Shown in pieces: positions 58,338 through 64,000 of a DNA stretch of 64,000 nucleotides; the stretch's first letter is position 1, and each line of letters begins with the position of its first letter. Under the pieces are notes generated by a model that was not told the origin of the DNA, did no database searches, and worked only from the letters and a program-made list of their open reading frames with translations. A program made the translations under genes and the position numbers. The stretch is from Edaphobacter sp. 12200R-103 (lineage in GTDB: Bacteria; Acidobacteriota; Terriglobia; Terriglobales; Acidobacteriaceae): assembly GCF_010093025.1 (NCBI RefSeq), contig NZ_CP048114.1:1736001-1800000 (forward strand), in the 5' to 3' direction.

Positions 58338-60218
58338 TTGCACTTCGACTCCGAATTCGAGCAGAAGCTCTATCAGCAGCGCCAGGAGAAGCTCCAGCAG
58401 ATCGCCGCACTGGGCGCCGAGATCGGCCTCAATCCCGCGCAGGCCACCTACCCCAACTCCTTCACCGTCAGCGCTCCAGGCTGGGATGAGCAAAATGGGG
58501 ATCTGATTCCCTGGATCAAACAGAACTTCGACTCGCCCGAGTCCTCCGTCAGCGGCGAACAGCTGGATGCCGACCGCAAACAGGTCGCCATCGCCGGTCG
58601 CATCATGGCTATCCGGATCCAGGGCAAGGCCGGATTTGCCCAGCTTCAGCAGGGCGGTCAGCGGCTCCAGATCTACGTTCGCAAGGACGACGTCGGCGAG
58701 AACGCCTTCGCCCTCTACAAACTGCTTGATCTGGGCGACCATATCGGCGTCCGTGGTTACCTGATGCGCACCCGCACCGGTGAGCTGACTGTCCACGTAA
58801 CCTCCACGCCTGAAACGTCAGGAATCACCTTCCTCGCCAAGGCCATGCTTGCCTTGCCCGACAAGTATCACGGTCTCGAGGACACCGAGCTTCGCTATCG
58901 CCAGCGCTACGTTGACCTCTTCATGAACACCGGCCACAGCGCCAAGGCCGCCACACCTGCGACAAATTCGGGTGCCCCAGGTCTGGCAGTTGCAGACCTG
59001 GGTGAAGCGCCGCAGAAGCAACCGGAGGCCGACGACTCCCCGCGCAACGTCCGCGAGGTCTTCGTCAAGCGCGCCCAGGTTCTTCGCGCGCTGCGCAAGT
59101 TCTTCGACTCCCGCGGCTATCTTGAGGTCGAAACTCCGATGATGCAGCAGATCGCCGGAGGAGCCGCCGCGCGACCCTTCATCACGCACCACAACGAGCT
59201 CGACCTGCCGCTCTACCTGCGTATCGCGCCGGAGCTCTACCTGAAGCGCCTCGTAGTTGGCGGCCTCGACCGCGTTTATGAGATCAACCGAAACTTCCGC
59301 AACGAAGGCGTGAGCACCCGGCACAACCCCGAGTTCACCATGCTCGAGTTCTACCAGGCCTACGCCAATTACCACGACCTGATGGACCTGACGGAAGAGC
59401 TCATCAAATTCGTCGCCATGGAAGTCAACGGCTCTCTGATCACCCACTTCAACGGGAATGAGATCAATCTTGGTGAGTGGACGAGGTTGTCCATGCGTGA
59501 GGCGATCATCAAATTCTGGCCTCCGCTAGCCGGACCAGCTCCAGCGTTGGAAACGTTCAAATCCGTCGAAAATCTCGTGACTCATCTCCGAAATGCGGCA
59601 CGAGAATTAGGATCTAAATCCAGTTTAAGTAGATGGACTTCACAAATTGAAATAACTTCACCACAATCTGAAGAGGAAGCAGCAGAGGATTTCGCTGAAA
59701 TCTTTCACTGGCTTGCAGACCGCCTCCATAAAGGCGAATTATTGGGGGCAATAATCGCAGAATTGTTTGAAGAACTTTCTGAACCCCGTCTCACCCAACC
59801 GCACATCATCTACGACTTCCCTCTCGCCGTCTCTCCACTCTCCAAGATCAAGCCCGACGAACCCGATTGGGTCGAGCGCTTCGAGTTCTACATCGGCGGC
59901 TTCGAGGTGGGCAACGCCTTCTCCGAGCTTAACGATCCCATCGACCAGGACGAACGCTTCCAGCAGCAGATTGAGCAGAAGGAGCGCGGGGACGAAGAGG
60001 CCATGTCCGCAGTCGATGACGACTACGTCCGCGCCCTCGGCTACGGCCTCCCTCCCACCGCCGGCGAAGGCATCGGCATCGACCGCCTCACCATGCTGCT
60101 GACCAACTCCAGCTCCATCCGCGATGTCATCCTCTTCCCTCTCATGCGCCCGCGCCAGAAGACCGCCGAGCAGGTGGCTCAGAAGGAAGATCAGCAGCAC
60201 GGTGAATCAAGGGAATAG
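58338..60218 (+). CDS. lysS: Lysyl-tRNA synthetase, class II, with two insertions
   Basis: Charges tRNA(Lys). Starts at TTG seven bases after AAGGA. The OB-fold anticodon domain (to about 170) and class II motifs are intact: [22 protein letters not shown], motif 2 [20 protein letters not shown], motif 3 [16 protein letters not shown]. At 626 residues it is about 120 longer than usual. One insert (residues 198-243) contains a repeat-family hairpin read in frame. A second, at about 392-475, is larger than the family's loop there and lies in DNA visibly richer in A+T. Both lie outside the class II motifs, so activity is probably kept. Confidence 0.93.
   Translation: MHFDSEFEQKLYQQRQEKLQQIAALGAEIGLNPAQATYPNSFTVSAPGWDEQNGDLIPWIKQNFDSPESSVSGEQLDADRKQVAIAGRIMAIRIQGKAGFAQLQQGGQRLQIYVRKDDVGENAFALYKLLDLGDHIGVRGYLMRTRTGELTVHVTSTPETSGITFLAKAMLALPDKYHGLEDTELRYRQRYVDLFMNTGHSAKAATPATNSGAPGLAVADLGEAPQKQPEADDSPRNVREVFVKRAQVLRALRKFFDSRGYLEVETPMMQQIAGGAAARPFITHHNELDLPLYLRIAPELYLKRLVVGGLDRVYEINRNFRNEGVSTRHNPEFTMLEFYQAYANYHDLMDLTEELIKFVAMEVNGSLITHFNGNEINLGEWTRLSMREAIIKFWPPLAGPAPALETFKSVENLVTHLRNAARELGSKSSLSRWTSQIEITSPQSEEEAAEDFAEIFHWLADRLHKGELLGAIIAELFEELSEPRLTQPHIIYDFPLAVSPLSKIKPDEPDWVERFEFYIGGFEVGNAFSELNDPIDQDERFQQQIEQKERGDEEAMSAVDDDYVRALGYGLPPTAGEGIGIDRLTMLLTNSSSIRDVILFPLMRPRQKTAEQVAQKEDQQHGESRE
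58969..59004. repeat. Hairpin repeat (family C) inside lysS
   Basis: GGGTGCCCCAGGTCTGGCAG then TTGCAGACCTGGGTG has ten-base arms CCCAGGTCTG and CAGACCTGGG around a seven-base loop. Its GGGTGCCCCA head also opens the repeat after lysS (60228) and closes it in inverse form (about 60370). It is translated in frame as [15 protein letters not shown]. Confidence 0.7.
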
Positions 60219-60227
60219 CGCCACAAA

Positions 60228-60381
60228 CCGGGTGCCCCATCTTCGCGACGGTTGTATCGTCGCTAAGGTGGGCCATCGCGTTAAGCGCGATCCGTTTTAG
60301 GGTGGTAGAGGAAGCAAGGATTTTCGCTTTCGCGAAAATTGCCCACCTTAGCCGCTTCGCGTCGAAGATGGGGCACCCGAT
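60228..60381. repeat. Long inverted repeat, family C
   Basis: GGGTGCCCCATCTTCG at the left end faces CGAAGATGGGGCACCCG at the right end. Inside are shorter repeats (GCGATAAC-like hairpins, CGCTTTCGCGAAAATTGCCC, CCACCTTAGC and its inverse CTAAGGTGGG). It fills the space between lysS and the Rrf2 gene and looks like a composite mobile or palindromic unit without coding capacity. Confidence 0.75.
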
Positions 60382-60392
60382 TTTGCTGTGCC

Positions 60393-60770
60393 TTATTTCC
60401 CTTTCTTCAGCCGCTTTACTACTCCGGCCAGCGAGTGTTCGTTCATCGCGTCCACTGCATCCTGGCGAACCTTCTTCATCTGCCCAACCAAAACTTTGTC
60501 TTCCACCGCCAGCCAGTCGCCGGAGGTCGCGGCGAAGATGTCTCCCAGCCCGATCTGCTTGGGGATGAGCTTCAGCTTTGCTCCTCCGTTCGGGCCTTTG
60601 CGCTGCTCTATCAGGCCGCCCTTGTGTAACAGCAGAAAGGCCCTGCGTACCATCACCGCGCTTTCCTTCAGGGTCTCGGCTATCTCGGCCGAGGTCTTCA
60701 TCGATTCTGGATCTTCTGCCAGTACCGCGAGCACCCGAAGGCCCAATTGAAAGCGTTCACTTTGCGCCAT
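60393..60770 (-). CDS. Rrf2-family transcriptional regulator without Fe-S cysteines
   Basis: A 125-residue winged-helix protein. The N-terminal half shows FQLGLRVLAVLAEDPESMKT, then SAEIAETLKESAVMVRRAFLLLHKGGL, typical Rrf2 recognition helix and wing (GLIEQRKGPNGGAKL). The three cysteines that bind a cluster in IscR and NsrR are missing, as in the YwnA/HypR branch. TAGCTT lies seven bases before the ATG. It is divergent from ymdB and may regulate its own promoter or that gene. Confidence 0.82.
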   Translation of the reverse strand: MAQSERFQLGLRVLAVLAEDPESMKTSAEIAETLKESAVMVRRAFLLLHKGGLIEQRKGPNGGAKLKLIPKQIGLGDIFAATSGDWLAVEDKVLVGQMKKVRQDAVDAMNEHSLAGVVKRLKKGK

Positions 60771-60777
60771 GCAATGC

Positions 60778-60783
60778 AAGCTA
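60778..60783 (-). promoter_or_regulatory. -10-like box TAGCTT, seven nt before the Rrf2 start
   Basis: TAGCTT-GCATTGC-ATG. It faces the TAAAAT box of ymdB in a 70-bp divergent region. Confidence 0.35.
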
Positions 60784-60828
60784 ACACAGTTGCGCGGCCA
60801 ATCCCGCCATCGGCATGAGGCGAACATG

Positions 60829-60834
60829 TAAAAT
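60829..60834 (+). promoter_or_regulatory. -10-like box TAAAAT, six nt before the ymdB GTG
   Basis: TAAAAT-TTTCAG-GTG. No Shine-Dalgarno. It is another exact six-base spacing. Confidence 0.5.
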
Positions 60835-60840
60835 TTTCAG

Positions 60841-61635
60841 GTGAATATCCTCTTCGTCGGCGATATCTTTGGCTCCGCCGGCCGCCACATCGTCCACGAG
60901 CACCTTCCACACGTCGTCGAAACCAACGCTGTCGACCTGATCGTCATCAATGGCGAGAACGCCGCCGGCGGGTTCGGAATTACGCCCTCCATCGCCGAAG
61001 AGATCTTCGATCTTGGCGCCCACGTCATCACGACCGGGAACCACATCTGGGACAAGCGGGAGATCTTCGAGTACATGACGGTCCCGGCGGATTCGCATGA
61101 GCGCGGCCGCCGTGTTCTGCGCCCCGCCAACTACGCCGTCGGGACTCCGGGGTTCGGAGTCTATGAGGGCGCGCTACCCTCAGGCCAGAACTATGCCGTG
61201 CTCAACCTGCAGGGGCGCGTCTTTATGTCTTCCTGTGACGACCCCTTCCGCAAGGCAGACGAGCTCATCAGCCAGCTCACCGCAAAGGTCATCCTGCTGG
61301 ACATTCACGCCGAGACCACCAGCGAGAAGGTCGCACTGGGCTGGTATCTCGATGGCCGTGTCACCGCAGTCATGGGGACCCACACCCACATTCCCACCGC
61401 AGATGCGCGCGTGCTTCCGGGTGGAACCGCCTACATCACCGATGTGGGCATGTCGGGCCCGTACGACTCAGTCATCGGGGTCGAGACGGAACTGGTCCTG
61501 AAGCGTTTCCTTACCGGTATGCCAGGCAAGTTTGAGGCGGCCAGGGGAAATCCGAAGATGGCTGCTGTGCTGATCGGCTGTGATGGAGCGACGGGAAGAG
61601 CCTGTTCGATCCAGCACTTGATGCTGGGCGAATAG
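60841..61635 (+). CDS. YmdB-like metallophosphoesterase (TIGR00282)
   Basis: A 264-residue calcineurin-like phosphodiesterase. The metal-ligand blocks are NILFVGDIFGSAGRHIVHEHL, INGENAAGGFGIT, TTGNHIWDKREI and a second histidine set in MGTHTHIPTADARVLPGGTAYITDVGM. Relatives hydrolyse cyclic nucleotides (YmdB of Bacillus acts on 2',3'-cAMP) and are linked to RNA turnover. The GTG start is supported by the TAAAAT box. The gene is monocistronic, followed by a terminator. Confidence 0.9.
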   Translation: MNILFVGDIFGSAGRHIVHEHLPHVVETNAVDLIVINGENAAGGFGITPSIAEEIFDLGAHVITTGNHIWDKREIFEYMTVPADSHERGRRVLRPANYAVGTPGFGVYEGALPSGQNYAVLNLQGRVFMSSCDDPFRKADELISQLTAKVILLDIHAETTSEKVALGWYLDGRVTAVMGTHTHIPTADARVLPGGTAYITDVGMSGPYDSVIGVETELVLKRFLTGMPGKFEAARGNPKMAAVLIGCDGATGRACSIQHLMLGE

Positions 61636-61715
61636 AGATCCTGCATCTCACATCTTCATACCGTGCTTCGAGATTTGCATGACGAGCATGAGTGTCGATG
61701 ATCTTCTTCGAAAGA

Positions 61716-61746
61716 AAATGAGGCAGCCGCAATGGCTGCCTCATTT
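61716..61746. terminator. Hairpin terminator between ymdB and the TPR-like gene
   Basis: AAATGAGGCAGCC and GGCTGCCTCATTT pair over 13 bp with a five-base loop and are flanked by A-rich and T-rich sequence, so it can act for both convergent genes. Confidence 0.8.
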
Positions 61747-61790
61747 GGTTTGGTGCTAGCTGGATCGACTTTTACTGCCAGTCGAAGCGT

Positions 61791-63122
61791 TTACTTGTGC
61801 CTGCGGGCGGGTGCGCGGTGATGCGAAGCGGCCGGCTTTGCAGGAGCTTTCTTCGGTTCCACCACTGTCCCATCGCTCATGGTAATCATGATCGGGTTCT
61901 GCGTGTAGGAATCATAGGTTCCAGTAACGGTGATCTTATCGCCCGCGACAGGAAGAGTCTTCAGGGGCTCCTTCAGGTTGAAGGTGAAATCGGCCGTCTT
62001 GGACTGCACCGCATCGTCAGAGACGGAAAGCACCAGAGCCGTATCGGTTGCCGAAACGACAGTCGCATCCGGGAACTGAACCGACTTGCCCTTGACGGTA
62101 TCCCATACCTTGGCCGCATCGTCAGGACTGCCGTTCTGGAGAATAAACTCCTTGTCGCTGACGGCCAGCGTCGCAAGATCCGGGGTGCTGGCGATCACCT
62201 GCTTCACGATGTCAGCCGGCTTGGGAGCAGGCGTGATGGTCGTGGAGAGGTTGGCCGGGGGCTCAAGGCTCTGCTGCGAGGCAGCCACGAGGGTGTCAAA
62301 ACCATCATCGGCGCCGTGGTACTTCTTATAGCAGTACTTGGCCAGAGGCATCATCTGCGACTTGTATGGCTCCGGAGCGAAGGTGGCGGCGCGGGTCGCA
62401 TACCAGGCGCAGCTCAGAGCGTCGGGCGGAGTGGTCTGATAGTAGGCCTGCGCCAGCAGGTAGGTATCGGTCAGCAGCGGACCGGGGGTTTTGGTCTGCT
62501 CGACAGGAACGCTGGAGAGGCTCTGCTTCAGCTGGGTGACGGCAGTAGCGGCATCCTTCTTGCCAAGAGCGTCCGTAGCGATGGCGCGGTGGAAGACCGG
62601 ATCTGCAGCTTCCTTCAGCTTGGCAAAATCAGCATCGCTGATATTCGCCGGCTTCGGGACGGCAAGTCCCTTCTGTCCAGCTTCGGCGGCCTTATCGAGG
62701 GCGGCCTGCTTCGCCGTCGGGTCCTGGGTCTGCTCTGCAGTCTGCAGATTGAAATAGCTCTCCATCGTGAGAGCGCGGATGTTATTGGGTTCCACCTGCA
62801 GCAAACGGCTTGCGGCATCCAGGGTCTTGGCTGGATCGAACGCGCTATAAGCCACCATCAGGCGCTGAAGAACATCAGCCTTCACCTGAGAGTTGGGGTA
62901 GGTCTGCAGGAACGACTCCAACGCCGGAGCCTGCGCCTGGGGCGTGCTCTGTCCGATTGCCGCGGTATACGCGTTGTATTCGGCCGGCGCAAGTTGTACT
63001 CCGCCTCCCGCCTGCTGTGCACTTGCTCCGGCACTGGCCGGAGCCTGGTCTTGTGCAACCGCACGCGCACACGATGCAACGCTAGCGACCGCCAGGAGAG
63101 ACGCAACGACTGCCTTCTTCAT
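61791..63122 (-). CDS. Exported TPR-like protein, unknown function
   Basis: A 443-residue secreted protein. The signal peptide runs KKAVVASLLAVASVASCARAVA, then a Gln/Ala/Ser-rich linker. Helical repeats in the middle (for example ALESFLQTYPNSQVKADVLQ and AKTLDAASRLLQVEPNNIRAL) have TPR spacing and suggest a scaffold. The C-terminal 100 residues are beta-rich (TVVSATDTALVLSVSDDAVQ) and end with a basic Pro/Ala/His tail (APARRHK). GAGGAG lies seven to eight bases before the ATG; the GTG two codons earlier is less likely. The function is unknown. Confidence 0.75.
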   Translation of the reverse strand: MKKAVVASLLAVASVASCARAVAQDQAPASAGASAQQAGGGVQLAPAEYNAYTAAIGQSTPQAQAPALESFLQTYPNSQVKADVLQRLMVAYSAFDPAKTLDAASRLLQVEPNNIRALTMESYFNLQTAEQTQDPTAKQAALDKAAEAGQKGLAVPKPANISDADFAKLKEAADPVFHRAIATDALGKKDAATAVTQLKQSLSSVPVEQTKTPGPLLTDTYLLAQAYYQTTPPDALSCAWYATRAATFAPEPYKSQMMPLAKYCYKKYHGADDGFDTLVAASQQSLEPPANLSTTITPAPKPADIVKQVIASTPDLATLAVSDKEFILQNGSPDDAAKVWDTVKGKSVQFPDATVVSATDTALVLSVSDDAVQSKTADFTFNLKEPLKTLPVAGDKITVTGTYDSYTQNPIMITMSDGTVVEPKKAPAKPAASHHRAPARRHK

Positions 63123-63138
63123 TCCCACACTCCTCAGA

Positions 63139-63590
63139 TAAATCTTCTACTAATCTTCCGCCCGGCTATGCCAGATGGTCAGACCCGATATATCACATTT
63201 TGGGTGCACCGCAACAGCTACGGGGCACATACCAGCAGTAAACCCACCTGTCCCCACTTGTTTGATCAAGCGAGTTCCGACTGCGTGATCCATCACGGCA
63301 TGATGATGCGGATTATAGAAATCCAGTTGGCCCATGGCAAGCACATGGCATGCCTTTGCTTAGAGTTTCACATAGTCATCCCCGCGCAACTCTCTCTGGG
63401 CTTCCGCCCGGACGGACAACGGACGGGGAGGTCCCTCACCATGGGGACGTCATACTGAAACCCCACACTCTCGCGATAATCCTACGGGGAGAGCAGGGTA
63501 AATTGCTCGATCTTCAGGGGCTAATCTCGCGAATACCACCCATTGGTAGTATTTGGTACACCTTATCCACAACAGGTAGTGTTGAAACCG
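63139..63590. other. Gap without a supported gene
   Basis: About 450 bp between the TPR-like gene and the smc promoter show no frame with a ribosome-binding site and no RNA gene that I recognise. It includes CCACCCATTGGTAGT-like short repeats of no clear meaning. Confidence 0.4.
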
Positions 63591-63619
63591 TTGATTCCAG
63601 CCTTTTCTGACGCTAGAGT
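63591..63619 (+). promoter_or_regulatory. smc promoter TTGATT-17-TAGAGT
   Basis: TTGATT (63591-63596), a 17-bp spacer, then TAGAGT (63614-63619). The start would fall at about 63626, within a perfect palindrome AGCACAGT-N7-ACTGTGCT (63621-63643). The leader is about 60 nt long and carries a Shine-Dalgarno, in contrast to the leaderless-type genes. Confidence 0.65.
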
Positions 63620-63620
63620 T

Positions 63621-63643
63621 AGCACAGTCTTAACTACTGTGCT
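63621..63643. promoter_or_regulatory. Palindrome at the smc transcription start
   Basis: AGCACAGT and ACTGTGCT are eight-base arms around CTTAACT. It could be a repressor site or a 5' stabilising hairpin. I recognise no specific regulator motif. Confidence 0.5.
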
Positions 63644-63685
63644 CTCCTCCCTGGTGGAAAACGACCGCACAGCAGCGAGGTGACT

Positions 63686-64000
63686 TTGCTCAAGCTCAAG
63701 AAGGTCCAGATTCTCGGCTTCAAATCGTTCTGCGACAGAACAGAGGTCCAGCTCTCCGGTGAAGGCATCGCCGCGATCGTCGGCCCGAACGGATGTGGCA
63801 AATCGAACATCTCCGATGCTATTACATGGGTGCTGGGCGAGCAGTCGGCCAAGAGCCTTCGCGGCATCAAGATGGAAGACGTCATCTTTGCCGGCACGCG
63901 CGACCGAAAACCAACCGGCATGGCCGAGGTATCGCTCACGCTGGTCGATCCCGAGGTATACGACGGGGCCACGCTCTCTCCGGATGCTCCGGAGGTGGTC
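63686..64000 (+). CDS. smc: Chromosome segregation protein SMC, N-terminal part (partial)
   Basis: The first 105 codons of an SMC ATPase. They start at TTG with GAGG five bases upstream; a GTG two codons earlier is the alternative. The N-terminal sequence reads [18 protein letters not shown], and Walker A is [15 protein letters not shown], followed by [13 protein letters not shown], which is characteristic of SMC rather than RecN or MukB. The rest, including the coiled coil and Walker B, is beyond the window. Confidence 0.95.
   Translation, partial: MLKLKKVQILGFKSFCDRTEVQLSGEGIAAIVGPNGCGKSNISDAITWVLGEQSAKSLRGIKMEDVIFAGTRDRKPTGMAEVSLTLVDPEVYDGATLSPDAPEVV

Noticed and set aside
63341..63360. 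Sigma-54 promoter (TGGCATGCCTTTGC)
   Set aside because: The GG and GC elements are nine bases apart instead of the required ten, and no sigma-54 activator or dependent gene is nearby.
61797..63458. Forward open frame of 553 codons opposite the TPR-like gene
   Set aside because: Arg/Gly/Leu-rich antisense translation without recognisable domains; the reverse frame has a signal peptide, a Shine-Dalgarno and TPR spacing.
1..64000. CRISPR array, phage, insertion sequence or defence island
   Set aside because: No regularly spaced direct repeats, transposase, integrase or known defence domains were seen on either strand.

Overview
The window looks like an ordinary chromosomal segment of a GC-rich (about 60% G+C by eye) Gram-negative bacterium, most likely an Acidobacteriota member of the Terriglobus/Granulicella/Edaphobacter type. 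This placement is inferred from the flavour of the proteins, the dispersed hairpin repeats between genes and the split nuo and atp loci; no search was run. The whole stretch is densely coded. I see no phage, transposase, CRISPR array, rRNA or tRNA gene.

Layout. 1-7.4 kb: tail of an ECF sigma factor with its RskA-type anti-sigma factor, a YVTN beta-propeller lipoprotein, DUF92 and DUF218 membrane proteins, tsaC, and a SpoU methyltransferase-rarA pair. 7.5-14 kb: a reverse-strand run of dinB-like, CoA-binding, dsbD and SnoaL-like genes, then lnt-prfB, with prfB carrying the classic programmed frameshift. 14-23.4 kb: a 47-residue membrane microprotein, an APC permease with a cytosolic C-terminal domain, an AT-hook basic protein, bactofilin plus methyltransferase, a mazG-GNAT-MenC/NSAR operon and an OmpA lipoprotein. 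23.6-35.2 kb: uvrC, an SGNH hydrolase, a zinc metallopeptidase, a GT39 transferase, an amino-acid permease, glgA, rsmA, ruvC and thiG. 35.5-40.4 kb: a manganese locus (DtxR/MntR regulator, mntH, OprB-like outer-membrane channel) with visible operators, then prepilin peptidase. 40.4-54.6 kb: a complex I operon nuoA-C-D-x-E-F-G-H-J-K-L-M-N that lacks nuoB and nuoI and contains one unknown small gene (x). 54.6-64 kb: two small unknown or SnoaL-like genes, an Fo operon (atpZ-atpI-atpB-atpE) without any F1 gene, an enlarged lysS, an Rrf2 regulator, ymdB, a TPR-like secreted protein and the start of smc.

How it works together. Respiration (complex I and ATP synthase Fo), envelope biogenesis (lnt, dsbD, OmpA, bactofilin, pilD) and DNA repair (uvrC, ruvC, rarA, smc) dominate. 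The strongest non-routine signals are: (1) repeated TANNNT boxes lying 5-8 nt upstream of start codons, including a full TTGACA-17-TAGAGT promoter placed directly on the nuoA start, which points to leaderless mRNAs; (2) lysyl-tRNA synthetase with two extra segments, one encoding a repeat-family hairpin in frame and one AT-rich; (3) a complex I operon missing two core subunits; (4) a self-contained MntR-regulated Mn import cassette with its own outer-membrane channel; (5) an unexplained structured leader with a mini-ORF upstream of thiG. I do not see a clear candidate for a wholly new multi-gene system; the leads above are the parts that known annotation does not explain.
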